64,000 nt of DNA from Capra hircus (taxonomy: Eukaryota; Chordata; Mammalia; Artiodactyla; Bovidae): assembly GCF_001704415.2 (NCBI RefSeq), contig NC_030816.1, forward strand, positions 74,603,713 through 74,667,712. Reading direction: 5' to 3'. Both the position numbers and the translations under genes were made by a program. The notes under the pieces are model-generated. The model was not told where the DNA came from and did not search any database. It saw only the letters and a program-made list of their open reading frames with translations. Of the stretch, positions 34,936 to 45,260 are shown in pieces; within the stretch, counting starts at the first letter, position 1, and the number at the start of each line of letters is the position of its first letter.

Positions 34936-35917
34936 GATGTCCATGGTATATTCTTAAGTTAAAAACAAAAAAGGTAAATTATGTTCTGGGTGGAGCTATG
35001 GGATTTATAGGAAGAGGGGACTCTTGTTTAGTTCAACTTATAATTCCAAGTCAAGGTGACTCATTTGGGCATCTAAAGGTCAGTGTACCTCTGGAAGGAG
35101 GCTGACTCCTCCCTGGCTATTTTTCTACAAGTTAGGATGCAAAAACTCTAAATTTCTTCTTAAATGTCTCTTAGTACTTGTCACTTTTGAAGTCATGAAA
35201 GTGAAAGCTGAATTTTAAGCATAAAGGAAAAAGCATCTTATACAGTGAGAAAAAACTGGCACAAGAAATTCTCAGAAAGAACTTAGTGAATTTTTATAAA
35301 TCCTTTGAAGTTATTCTCGAATGACTGAATTCATTGTCCAAAGACTCAAAGTAGGGAGTTAGAATTTCCCACTCTTTGCCACACTCCTGGATCCCAGGCA
35401 TAGTTTTCAAAATAAATGGGAATAGCCAGGCCCCAGTGCCAGAATGAGGCTGAGGTTTTATATAGTTTCTCCCTCATGAAGTATAATTTCAGCTGTTTTT
35501 GTTTTGAACGAAATTCTCTTGGTTAGTCCAGTTGGTTAAAGCTGGTGCTAGCTAACTTGAATAAGTGCCAGATGTCTAGAAGGAGACAAGCTTAGTCTCT
35601 CTCTGGGTTGGGGGGAGAGTCTTGTTGATCACTGCCTACCCTCCTTTGCCTCCTCAGCCTGGCTGACAAAGCTCCTTTTTGTTGATGTGCTTGCCCTCTT
35701 GGTTATGAGCACAGGGTTTAAAATGATCTACCCCCTAAGGCAGGTGGGGGTGGAGGTCATGGGGAGAATTCACATCAGTCTCTCAGGAGCAAGTCAGGAT
35801 AGTTTTGTCTCCCTTCTCCATGAGTAGCTGGGTAGGAAACCTACCACCTTAAGGACAGCTGGCCTCTTCCAGGGGGCAGGGATTTTAGCCTCAACCCCTT
35901 CTAATTATGAGACGGGT
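34936..35917. other. Unassigned DNA
   Basis: No gene or recognised repeat in about 1 kb. Confidence 0.4.
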
Positions 35918-35927
35918 CCAAGACCTA

Positions 35928-36147
35928 GGGACTTCCCAGGTGGCAGAGTGGTAAAGAATCCCCTGCCAATGAAGGAGAAGCAGGAGATGCAGTTTCAATC
36001 CTTTGGTTGGAAAGATCCCTGGAAGAGGAAATAGCAACCCACTCTAATATTCTTGACCAGATAATCCCATGGACAGAGGAGCCTGGCAGACCACAGTCCA
36101 TGGGGTCGCAGAGTTGGACAGAACTGAAGCGACTGAGCATGCATGCA
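35928..36147 (+). mobile_element. Bov-tA SINE with target-site duplication
   Basis: GGGACTTCCCAGGTGGCAGA to GAAGCGACTGAGCATGCA. CCAAGACCTA is duplicated exactly at 35918-35927 and 36148-36157. Confidence 0.94.
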
Positions 36148-36157
36148 CCAAGACCTA

Positions 36158-36535
36158 TACCAGCCACTTTTTTTTCCCCACACAATCCCCACTAGATCTT
36201 TCCTTTCATTCTGCAAGGCCAGACATGTCCCCATGATGAACATCGGGCATGGAACGCTTTAGGAAAATCCCATTCACAGTCATGTTCTGGCTGGAAAACC
36301 CCAAACGAAAGAATAAAGCAGACACAAACCTGGGTAGGGGAAACCAGGGAACCAGATGCAAAGCCAGAAGAGTCAGAACAAACCTCTGGCCACTTGTATA
36401 TCCAGTGTCTTTATGTCTTTATAGCTGTGAGTCTAAGGGCCCAGCTAGAATCCTCTCCATTGAACAAAGTGTTCAGAGGAAATTGACTGGATTCTTTATC
36501 TCTGAGAAACTCGGGTAGCTGCTAGTAACCTTTGC
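36158..36535. other. Unassigned DNA
   Basis: No gene or recognised repeat. Confidence 0.4.
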
Positions 36536-36732
36536 TGCTGTGCTGTCCGACTCTTTGTGGCCCAGTGGACTGTAGTCCACCAGGCTCCTCTGTCCATGAG
36601 ATTTTTCAGGCAAGAATACTTGAGTGGGTTGCCATTTCCTCCTCCAGGGGATCTCCCCAGCCCAGGGACTGAACCCAAGTTTCCTTAGTCTCCTGCATTG
36701 GCAGCCAGATTCTCTACCACTGAGCCACCTTG
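36536..36732 (-). mobile_element. Bov-tA SINE
   Basis: CTGTGCTGTCCGACTCTTTG to CTCTACCACTGAGCCACCTT, reverse orientation. Confidence 0.88.
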
Positions 36733-36977
36733 AGAAGTGCCCAGTAGCATTTAAAAGAATTTCGTACAAGCAGCTTACTTGTGTTTGAGTATCTTTATGA
36801 TTTCTTTCAATGGTCTGAACAGAAATGTATTGTTATGTACCAATACTACATAAATATATGTCTCCCAATAATTTTATACACATAAACATGCAGTTTTCTG
36901 CTTATAACTTCTGCTCCATCTCCTTGCCCTAAACCTTATAAGAAACTCATTCATTTATAACTTTTCCTGGCTGTATA

Positions 36978-37510
36978 GGTTGGTCATAACTTTCCTTCCT
37001 CACCAACCTAGACAGCATATTAAAAAGCAGAGACATTGCTTTATTCACAAAGGTCCATCTAGTCAAGGCTATGGTTTTCCCAGTGGTCATGTATGGATGT
37101 GAGAGTTGGGCTGTGAAGAAAGCTGAGCACTGAAGAATTGATGCTTTTGAACTGTGGTGTTGGAGAAGACTCTTGAGAGTCCCTTGGACTGCAAGGAGAT
37201 CCAACCAGTCCATCCTAAAGGAAATCAGTCGTGGGTATTCATTGGAAGGACTAATGTTGAAGCTGAAACTCCAGTACTTTGGCCACCTGATGCAAAGAGC
37301 TGACTCTTTTGAAAAGACACTGATGATGGGAAAGATTGAGAGCAGGAGGAGAAGGGGACGACAGAGGATGAGACGGTTGGATGGTATCACGGACTCAATC
37401 GACATGGGTTTGGGTGGACATCCGGGAGCTGGTGATGGTCAGGGAGGCCTGGTGTGCTGCGGTCCATGGGGTCGCAGAGTCGGACACGACTGAGCGACGG
37501 AACTGAACTA
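36978..37510 (+). mobile_element. BovB LINE with an inverted 5' end and target-site duplication
   Basis: From about 37001 the element reads forward (CACCAACCTAGACAGCATAT) to the terminus GAGCGACGGAACTGAACTA. The first 23 bases (GGTTGGTCATAACTTTCCTT) are the reverse complement of the BovB sequence immediately upstream of that point. The 8-bp GCTGTATA flanks the whole unit at 36970-36977 and 37511-37518, marking one insertion event. Confidence 0.9.
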
Positions 37511-37518
37511 GCTGTATA

Positions 37519-37839
37519 AAGTTTTAAAAGTAGTCTCTGCTGTTATTTTCCTAGCTAAGAAGAAGTTGTCTGGCAATGGTATTGAGAGAGGAAAGGCGGC
37601 CGTGCAGGGAATACTACAATACCAGAAATGGAAGACCGGGAACCAGCAGGGACTCACAGAGAAAGATTTGCGTCCCCAGTCTCTTGCCCAAGAGACAGAG
37701 AGTCTTCTGCCCTTTAGATATAAAGATACCTTCATGCTCTGTCTATGAAGAAACAAGACACGGTGTAAGAGGAGGAAAACTGGTCTGGAGAGTATTTTTC
37801 AAGCGCGGGATTGCCTCATGGCACAAACGTCGCCTAGTC
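37519..37839. other. Unassigned DNA before the CpG island
   Basis: No repeat recognised. This is the last AT-balanced stretch before the promoter CpG island. Confidence 0.45.
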
Positions 37840-38023
37840 AATTTTCTCACCAACCGAGGGAGAAAGCTGCATGAATAGGGATGGGTGTTTGGAGCGGTGG
37901 GGTGGGGCCAGGAGGGGAGGAGACACGTCTCCGCCCTCCCAGGAGGCGGGAGGGAGTGGAAAAACCTTTGCCAGGGACCTGCAGCTCCGTCCCTTTCCGC
38001 GTCGCCTGCACCCACCCCCCCCA

Positions 38024-38033
38024 CCCCGCCCCC
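38024..38033 (-). promoter_or_regulatory. GC box (Sp1/KLF-type)
   Basis: CCCCGCCCCC, the reverse complement of a canonical GC box, about 500 bases upstream of the ATG within the CpG island. Function is inferred from sequence only. Confidence 0.45.
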
Positions 38034-38333
38034 GGCGATCGCCAGTCCCCCGGTAGCGCTGGCCAAGGCCGCTGGCGGCGGTGGGTTTCCTGCGCTTCGG
38101 GACGGCGGGAGAAGAGCAATCCTTGTGTCCCGGGGCACAGAGCACGGTCATCCGCGCAGAGGACCATCCCTGGCGGCAGACCCTCACCAGTCCTCCCGGT
38201 GTCCACACCCCGGCGCCCGCGTCGTCTGCGCGCCCACATTCGCTCCGCCGCGCGCAGCTCCCACGCCCCTGGCTGCTGCCTGCCGGGCGACGGATCCGCC
38301 TCCCCGGTTGGACCGTGAGGGTCGTCGGCGGCG

Positions 38334-38357
38334 TCTTTAAGGCTGCGTCCCCGCCCC
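38334..38357 (+). promoter_or_regulatory. TATA-like motif next to a GC box
   Basis: CTTTAAGG (38334-38341) followed closely by CCCCGCCCC (38349-38357). This is the only AT-rich core-promoter-like spot in the 500 bases before the ATG. CpG-island promoters usually lack TATA, so this is a candidate only. Confidence 0.3.
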
Positions 38358-38446
38358 TGCCTCCTCCCCGCTCTCCCCCGCCCTCGCTTCTCCAGACCTC
38401 CCTGGAGCTGGCGGCGGCGAGGAGCAGGTGCCGGCGAAGCCTTCGC

Positions 38447-38473
38447 ATGCCGCTGCCCGGCCCGAGGTGGTAG
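38447..38473 (+). CDS. Possible 8-codon upstream ORF in the PPP1R14C 5' UTR
   Basis: An ATG at 38447 opens a short frame (MPLPGPRW then TAG) that ends 62 bases before the PPP1R14C start, in a different frame (offset of 89 bases). Its context GCATGC has C at +4. If the mRNA starts upstream of 38447, ribosomes would meet this ATG first. Whether it is in the mRNA depends on the unmapped transcription start. Confidence 0.35.
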   Translation: MPLPGPRW

Positions 38474-38535
38474 CGGCGCCCGGCGCTCCGCCTGCCCTCC
38501 TCCGGGCCGCACTTGGCTCCTGCGCGCGCGGGGAC

Positions 38536-38850
38536 ATGTCGGTGGCGACGGGCAGCAGCGAGGCGGCCGGCGGAGCCGCGGGCAGCGGTGCGCGGGTTTT
38601 CTTCCAGAGTCCCCGGGGCGGTGCCGGCGGCAGCCCGGGCTCGAGCAGCGGCTCGGGCTCCTCCCGGGAGGACTCGGCGCCCGTGGCCACCGCGGCTCCC
38701 GCCGGGCACGTTCAGCAGCAGCAGCAGCAGCAGCAGCGGCGCCACCAGCAGGGAAAAGTGACGGTAAAATACGATCGCAAGGAGCTTCGGAAACGGCTCG
38801 TGCTGGAGGAGTGGATCGTGGAGCAGCTGGGACAGCTGTATGGCTGCGAG
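38536..38850 (+). CDS. PPP1R14C: PPP1R14C first coding exon (protein phosphatase 1 inhibitor subunit 14C, KEPI)
   Basis: The 105 codons match the N-terminus of PPP1R14C/KEPI, a cytosolic and membrane-associated inhibitor of the PP1 catalytic subunit that becomes potent after PKC phosphorylation. Seen here: the opening MSVATGSSEA; a Ser/Gly-rich segment (about residues 28-48); eight glutamines (60-67) encoded by pure CAG at 38713-38736; then GKVTVKYDRKELRKRL, the start of the PHIN inhibitory domain shared with CPI-17. Thr76 within VTVKYD corresponds to the regulatory threonine of the family (Thr73 in human, where the glutamine run is shorter). The exon ends at LYGCE with codon phase 0, followed by GTACCT. 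The ATG is chosen because it gives the known protein start; the frame is open further upstream, to at least 38428, but without another ATG. Roughly 60 C-terminal residues lie on exons beyond this window. Family assignment is from recognition, not a search. Confidence 0.95.
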
Positions 38851-38856
38851 GTACCT
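38851..38856 (+). promoter_or_regulatory. PPP1R14C: 5' splice site of PPP1R14C exon 1
   Basis: GAG|GTACCT marks the point where the reading frame stops matching PPP1R14C (VPGRG follows instead of the acidic stretch expected after GCE). The GT dinucleotide with a preceding purine-rich GAG is a usable donor, though +3 onward is a weak match to GTRAGT. The frame happens to stay open through the donor to 39087, so the boundary rests on homology. Confidence 0.85.
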
Positions 38857-39250
38857 GGGCGCGGGGTCGGGAGGGTCGCGGGGCGGGGTGCAGACTCGCG
38901 CACCGGGTTGTGCAAACACAGGAATTCTCCACGGCTCTGGCTCCTGGCTGCGCGCCGCCCTGGTTCCTGGGGACCGAGGGCTGGGAGCGAGACGCGGCGC
39001 GTTCTCTCCCCAGGGTGCCCTCTGGTGCCAGGGCTCACCCTGCTTAGGTTCAGCTGCCGGGTGCCCAGAGAGCTGGGGGCCCCTTGATGATCGTGGGGAG
39101 GTCGGGTCTTGCTCAGCGCTCCCAACCCCGGGCTCTCCTCGGCTTCAGCTGCATCTTCCCAAAGTGGGGCTCGGAGGGGCTCACCCAGCTGCGCGCAAGA
39201 ACAGGACTCCCTGCTAGGATCCTGGCAACCCCGAATTTTGTGGAGAGGGA

Positions 39251-41334
39251 GCAGGGAAGAGACTGAAAGCCGCTTCACCGAGAGGAGAGGTTCTGGGGAT
39301 CCCAGAGGCCCCCTGCGTTCTTGAAATAATATCACAAAACCGTAAGCTGAACGCGTTCCCTGTTCCAGCCAGCCCCGATGCGTGTCTCCACGATTTGTCC
39401 TTGCTTTACCAAAGCTGCATGCGTTGAGCTTTGTTGAAGCAGGTTTCTTTCTTCCTGCCCAGTTTCAGTTACTCCGGTTGATGGGAGCAGAATGAGAGCC
39501 TTGGGCAACCTGGAAGGGTTCGGGGTGGAGGAAGGGAGCCTGCGGGTGTGCTGGGAATTCCCCAGCTCCCACTCCGCCGCGATATTTACTTCCCACAGTT
39601 CAGGGGCTAAGCCTGTACGCAAACCTGCCGCATAAGGAGAAATGGTTGATGTGTTTTTGGAGAAATATTAAGAACAAACTGTAACAAAACTGTGCTTACC
39701 GAAAAAGGACAGAAGCTAAAATGCTCTCCCAGGAGACTTTTTAATGGCAGTGATTGTAAATGAAGTAGTCTACTTCTCCTAAGGGAGTGGAGTTTAGAAA
39801 GGGTGGAAGGATGAAGAGGGTTAATAATTAAGGATGTGGCTTCTGAGTTAAAGCTGGGTTTGCGTTCATCCGACTGTTACCCTCTTCAGCAAAAATGAAA
39901 GCCAGATGAACCCACTGGCTTTTCCTCTGGTTTGGATTTCACACATTTTATGGCCTATTGTGAATACCTATTTTCCTTAATATTCTCATCGAGCAAGGAA
40001 ACAGCATTCTCATTACGGACTCCTGATGAATGATTATGATATAATGAAGCTTGACTATATGACTAATGGGCTTGTAAATTTCCTCCAGCCCAGCTCTTAT
40101 AAAAGCATTTTAATTGCATAAATAAAAACTGGCCCAAATCGAAAGTGTTTATGGTGTTTTTTTAAGTAGGAAGTTGGCAAAGCTCTTTAAAGAAACAATA
40201 TATTTGATTTCGATGGGATTACTGTGGGGGTGGATGGAAGACTCAGTCTTGCCTCTGTAGAATCCAATTAGTTTTCATTTATTTCATAGTAGGCTTTATG
40301 CTCCATTTTGGGTTTAGAGAAGATTTGGGTTAATAGAGAAACTACTGTTGAAATTATGCTTTAGTAATGCTCCTTTTATGGCAGACCAATTACATGTAGT
40401 TTGGGAAAGAGTTCCAGCCTCTTAGCAAGGTTGGTAAATCATGTATTTTCAAAATTCTCCTAACTGGTAAAAAAAAAAAAAAAAAAAAGGAAGATTGAAT
40501 GCTCATTGTATTAAACATGTAGATTAGGTACCTATTTTAAAGGGTAAAGATGACCTTGAATCTTTTCCTTGTGCTTCTCATATTTCAGACCTCCACATTT
40601 TTAGCAAACAGCTAAAAATCTGAGAGGTTTTGTGGTAAAATGACAGAAGATGCTATATGCTGCCGGCTTGTTATTAAAATGTGGCAGGTATTTCTATTCA
40701 AGTTGCTTGTTCTGTCATGTTAGGTTGAAGAGCTATAAGTCATGTTGGCAATTTATAAATACTATGCTGATGCTACACCTTCACTGAATAATAAAAAGCC
40801 TGTGGACTAATAAGTAGCCATATAAAGGACTGTCTTCTTCCATCTCTTTCTCCACTAGTATGGCTCTATTTTTAGCTTCAGCTCTCTGGTCTGATAGCCT
40901 CTCCTCACTGATAGTTTCGAGTATTTCAGCATCTGGTGTGTAAATTGAGAAGGACCTAGCTGGTTTGTAGCTCTGAATCTCCTGAATATGAAGGTTAGTA
41001 AATGTCCAAATGGTGTGTGTGTGTGAAATTGACATGGAAAGCCAACTTGCCAGACTTCAGCTCAGCCAGAGGCTTGAGCTGCCTGCTAGGTTAGGTGCCT
41101 TCTAGATGTAATTTCAGAAAAACTTGCATCAGGCAGGTCAGCAGTTAGATGATCTATCCTTTTCAGAATAGGAAATAGTGGTCTTTTAGAGTGCCATAAA
41201 GTGTGATATTTTAAATTAGAAAGGAGTGGGAATAAAGAAATACACAGAATAACTTCCCAGCTACGGTTTTATCTAGAAGTTTGCAGTGGCCAATCAGTTT
41301 TGTATAGAGAATAACACAAAGAGAATTTTTGGAG
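39251..41334. other. Repeat-poor first segment of intron 1
   Basis: 2.1 kb with no SINE, LINE or LTR that I recognise. Only a poly-A run at 40469-40488 stands out. Confidence 0.5.
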
Positions 41335-41540
41335 TAAGTACTTGTGTTAGGTCCCAGGTGTTGTTCTAGGCCCTTTGTGTACACTGACTCATTAGTCTTT
41401 ACAACAACCCATATGAACAGGGTGCTGTTATTCTCTCAGACACAGCAGAATTAAAAGGCTTTCCCAAGCTCCGTAGCTGGTGGATGGCACTGGGTGGATG
41501 GCATGCACTCTGAGTCCATGTTCCAACCACCAAACCTGCT
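41335..41540 (-). repeat. MIR SINE
   Basis: CCAGGTGTTGTTCTAGGCCC, CACTGACTCATTAGTCTTTACAAC and CCCAAGCTCCGTAGCTGG, reverse orientation. Confidence 0.75.
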
Positions 41541-42594
41541 TCTAACTCTGCGGCGTCCTGTGTAAGAAAACAGGTGGAGGCCTCACAGCATGCGTCTGAA
41601 TATTTAAAAGTGTCTCTTTAAAATGTGTTCTATCCTCCTACCTTGACAACTGTATCTTCATAATGACCCAGAAAGGGAGGTTTGAACCGTGAATTCCCAG
41701 ATCTCCCAAAGCTCAGAACTGATCAAAAGAACCGTTCCCTGGCCCAGGGCCTGCTTCCTTTGGCCTGTTCACCTGTGATACCATCCTACCTGGTGAAGGG
41801 CATTGTATCCACTTGCACATCCAGTCTGTCCACACCCTCCGCCACCCCCTAACCATGCCTCTGGCTCCAACCAAGGAGGCCAGACCTGGGAAGAGCTGGT
41901 TCATGCCTTGGAAGTGTCTGCATATTTGATCAGGGGATGCTGGGGACTTGAAGTGTAGCCTAAAACCAGATGGAGGCTTACCAGTCCTGGATGAGGAAGC
42001 CTTCCTGGTACTCTGCAGGAAAATGCCTGTGGCAGGAGTGGCCCAGGGCTGTGACCCCTCTTATACAGTCTAAGCATAGTATCGTTAAACAGCATAGGCT
42101 TTTGGATATAAAAATAAATGTCTTTATAGATTCTAAAATGGTTATGTTTATAGTTATTTTCCATTTCATCTACTTGTACAGGTAGTTACATTTTCACCTA
42201 GGAATTTGATCATCCTGGAACTGCAAGGTTAACTCTGCATCAGCATGTAAGGATTTCTGTTTTAAGACATTTTCATATCTCTCCCAAACCCTGATGGTTT
42301 TAAAGAGCACTTGATATCTGGCATAATTCTACTTTGACAAGTATCGCAAGAGGACTTACTGGATAAGTCATGTCAATTTTTCTCATCTTGCCCAGCATCA
42401 AGATAACATCGGTACTTCCAGTTTTGCAATTTGATTTGCTTTGGAAATAAAAGCCCGTCGTTAATCTCGGATTACTGAAACCCCCACAGCAGCCTAGGCA
42501 TAAACAGACTTGTACACAGAGGGCATCCCCTGGTGATCCTGACTGTCCATTCAGAAGGACTTTCCTTTTCCAGCATCAGTCTGCATTTTTAAAA
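41541..42594. other. Unassigned intronic DNA
   Basis: 1 kb without a gene or a recognised repeat. Confidence 0.4.
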
Positions 42595-42680
42595 ATTTTT
42601 TTTATTTTTTTAATTGAAGGATAATGGCTTTACAGAATTTTGTTATTTTCTGTCAAACCTCAACATGATGTCTGTGTTTT
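42595..42680 (-). mobile_element. L1 3' UTR fragment
   Basis: T-rich start, then AATTGAAGGATAATGGCTTT and TTTCTGTCAAACCTCAACAT as in ruminant L1 3' ends. Confidence 0.55.
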
Positions 42681-42746
42681 AAAAAGTGGTTTCTGGCACA
42701 TTACATTTTTTCATCTTCCCTTACTCCCTACCATCTTCATTCTGTA

Positions 42747-43273
42747 AATCAGTGGTTCTCAAAATATTTTGATTGTGGCCCCAAAAAGAAATTTCCTTGC
42801 TTCCTGATACCTACACTGACATATGGATGGATGCAGAGATTCACAAAGACCAGTTAATATTACCATGTACGCAAAAGAAAAATTACCAAGTTAATCTAAA
42901 ATGTATGCATACATGCCAAGTTGCTTCAGTCGTGTCTGACTCTTTGCAGCCCCATAGACTATAGCCTGCCAGGCTCCTCTGTCCATGGGATTCTCCAAGC
43001 AAGAGTACTAGACTGGGTTGCCATGCCCTCTTCCAGGGGATCTACCTGATATAAGAATCGAACCCACATCTCTTAAGTCTCCTGCATTGGCAGGCAGGTT
43101 CTTTACCACTAGCACCATCTGGGAAGCCCCTAATATAAAATATGACTTTATTAATATTTAAATACAATATTCTGTTCTATTTAATTTACCAGAATTGCTG
43201 GCTGCGACTCTCTAAATTGATTTCATCACACATTTGGGGGTTGTGACCTGCCATTAAAAATGTACTGCTCCAG
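42747..43273. mobile_element. hAT-type DNA transposon relic split by a Bov-tA
   Basis: Starts TCAGTGGTTCTCAAAATATT, the typical hAT-Charlie terminal sequence. After the SINE, the text TTGATTTCATCACACATTTG and GGGGTTGTGACCTGCC continues to about 43273. Confidence 0.45.
42914..43129 (-). mobile_element. Bov-tA SINE
   Basis: CATGCCAAGTTGCTTCAGTC to AGCACCATCTGGGAAGCCCC. Imperfect flanking repeats (TAATCTAAAATGTA and TAATATAAAATATG) suggest an eroded target-site duplication. Confidence 0.88.
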
Positions 43274-43304
43274 AAAGGGAAACACTTAAACATATTTAAG
43301 AGAC

Positions 43305-43500
43305 AAAGCTAAAATTTATTAAGTACTTTCTGTATCAGGTATGACTCATGTAATCCTAGTAACAACCTCTGATAGTCCCGTGGATGTGGAAACTGAGGCT
43401 CAGAGAAGTCTAGAAGTTGCCTGAGGCCCCTCAGCTGGAACACAGCGGAGCAGGGCTGTGTCCAGAAAGCCAGATGTACCCTAACCACTGCTTCCTGAGA
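43305..43500 (-). repeat. MIR SINE
   Basis: AAATTTATTAAGTACTTTCT, GTGGAAACTGAGGCTCAGAG and CTCAGCTGGAACACAGCGGA, reverse orientation. Confidence 0.75.
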
Positions 43501-43829
43501 TGGGACAGTGCCTGGCACTCTCTGTGAACCCCTGTAGGTTACCTGCTCCTGGATGCAGCTGTGATAACTTTTGGGTAGACTGATGTTGCATGTAGAGGGA
43601 CACAGGTGTTTGTGGGTTTGTTCTTGGATCAGGCTGCTTCTTTTCAGTTCAGGTCCTTACTTTGTTCTCAACTCCCACTCTATAACATCAAATTAGCCTG
43701 CTTTGCTGGAAGGTAGAAACTGCTGTCTAGAAGATGGTTTGCAGATAATGTGGCGAATCCCCATTTAGGTAGCTATTTGAGAATGAATCGGCTTTCCAAC
43801 AAAACTGCTTAAAATGGATACCAAGGAGG

Positions 43830-44190
43830 AAGGGGGGATGGGATGAATTGGGAGATTGGGATTGACAAATATACCCTACTATGAAGTGGGTTGCCATTCC
43901 CTTCTCCAGGGGATCTTCCTGACCCAGGGGTCAAACCTGGGTCTCCCGTGTTGCAGGCAGATTCTTTACTGTCTGAGCCACCAGGGAAGCCCCTAACATA
44001 TAAAATAGACCACTAATGAGAACCTACTGTATAGCACGGGGAACTCCACTCAGTGCTCTGATCACCTAAATGGGAAGGAAATCCAAGGACAGGGGCTATC
44101 TGTATCCATGCAACTGGTTTCACTTTGCTGTGCAGCAGAAACTAACACAGCACTGTAACACAACTATACTCCAACTAAAAAAAAAAAAAA
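43830..44190 (+). mobile_element. L1 3' UTR with a SINE fragment inside
   Basis: GGATGGGATGAATTGGGAGA, then GAGAACCTACTGTATAGCAC and CTGTAACACAACTATACTCC and an 18-base A tail. A partial Bov-tA lies at 43886-43994. Confidence 0.88.
43886..43994 (-). mobile_element. Bov-tA SINE, tRNA-derived half
   Basis: GTGGGTTGCCATTCCCTTCT to CTGAGCCACCAGGGAAGCCC. The Bov-A 3' half is absent. Confidence 0.85.
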
Positions 44191-44582
44191 AAAAGAACTG
44201 CTTAAAGAAAACACCATAAACTCAATCTGTAAAATATTATGGAATACATTAAACATGTTTACAATTCTATGAATAAAAGAATTGAAATTGCCAAAGGCTG
44301 AAAAGGAAACTGTGCTTAACAAGTTCCCTTTGGAGCAATGGTTAGGGAAATCTGACGCGGAGGCAGCAGGTAAAAGAGTAAATGCTTTGAAGTGAGGGAA
44401 CCTGAAAGCTACACTGGCCCCTGCTTTGAGTAGTGCTGAGATGGAGCATCTTCCTTATTAACTTCTGAGCCCCACTTTCCCCTGTGTTTAAGGGAATCAT
44501 CCTGGCCCCTTGGCGGGGTCATTATGAGTTCTGCATGGGTCAGACCACGGAGCTGGAACTCAGTCGGTGTAATTTGAACCAC
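44191..44582. other. Unassigned intronic DNA
   Basis: No gene or recognised repeat. Confidence 0.4.
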
Positions 44583-44784
44583 GCATGCGTGCGTGCTCGG
44601 TCAGTCAGTTGTGTCTGACTCTCTGTGACCCCAAGGACTGTACCTCGCCAGGTTCCTCTGTCCATGGGATTTTCCACCCAAGAATACTGGGGTAGGTTGC
44701 CATTTCCTCTTCTAGGGGATCTTCCCGCTGCGTCTCTTCCATTGGAAGATGGATTCTTTACTACTGAGCCTCCTGGGAAGCCCC
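44583..44784 (-). mobile_element. Bov-tA SINE
   Basis: GCATGCGTGCGTGCTCGGTC to CTGAGCCTCCTGGGAAGCCC. Flanks TTTGAACCAC and TTGGAACCAT look like an eroded duplication. Confidence 0.88.
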
Positions 44785-45027
44785 AGTTGGAACCATAACC
44801 AGCCACTAACTGTTGGTCATTCTCTATGATACAGGAGGGCAGAAGTGGGGAAGGAAATGAAGCCTTCATACCTAGTTGTTGGTAGAGTTTGGAGATGGAT
44901 ATGAGGTCAGAGGTGTTGGTGTGTCTCTGAACTTGAACACGAGCAAATATCATCCCCCTCCCCTTTTTTTCTAGCGCCTTCCTTATTCTGGAAGTGCTTG
45001 TGAATTTTCATTTATGTGGAGAGACCT

Positions 45028-45260
45028 TGCTATTGTTCAGTCACTAAGTCGTGTTCGACTCTTTGCGACTGCAGCATGGACTGCAGCATGCCAGGATCCT
45101 CTGTCCTCCACTCTCTCTCTGAGTTTGCTCAAATTCATGTCTGTTAAGTTGGTGATGCTACCTAGCCATCTCATCCTCTGCTGCCCGTGTCTCCCTTTGT
45201 CTTCAGTCTTTCTCAGCATCAGGGTCTTAGGCATCAACAGTTTGAAGGCAGGGTTGATTT
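45028..45260 (-). mobile_element. BovB LINE, 3' end
   Basis: TTGCTATTGTTCAGTCACTA to GCATCAGGGTCTTAGGCATC and TTTGAAGGCAGGGTTGAT, shortened by internal deletion. Confidence 0.85.

Larger units (their letters stand above)
37840..39250. promoter_or_regulatory. PPP1R14C: CpG island and promoter region of PPP1R14C
   Basis: GC content and CpG frequency jump from the flanking AT-rich repeats to a dense CpG block that covers the presumed promoter, 5' UTR, coding exon 1 and the first 400 bases of the intron. It is free of interspersed repeats. Sp1-type GC boxes are visible at 38024-38033, 38349-38357 and, past the exon, 38880-38888. A weak TATA-like CTTTAAGG lies at 38334-38341. The transcription start is not determinable by eye. 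If the TATA-like element is used, it would be near 38365, leaving about 170 bases of 5' UTR. Confidence 0.85.

Noticed and set aside
37834..38932. Two overlapping 361-codon open frames on the - strand across the CpG island
   Set aside because: They lie antisense to PPP1R14C exon 1 in GC-rich DNA where stops are rare. They are low-complexity Arg/Pro/Ala translations with no domain.
38851..39087. Continuation of the PPP1R14C frame past LYGCE to a stop at 39087
   Set aside because: The translation stops resembling PPP1R14C exactly at a GT donor. The open extension is chance readthrough into GC-rich intron.
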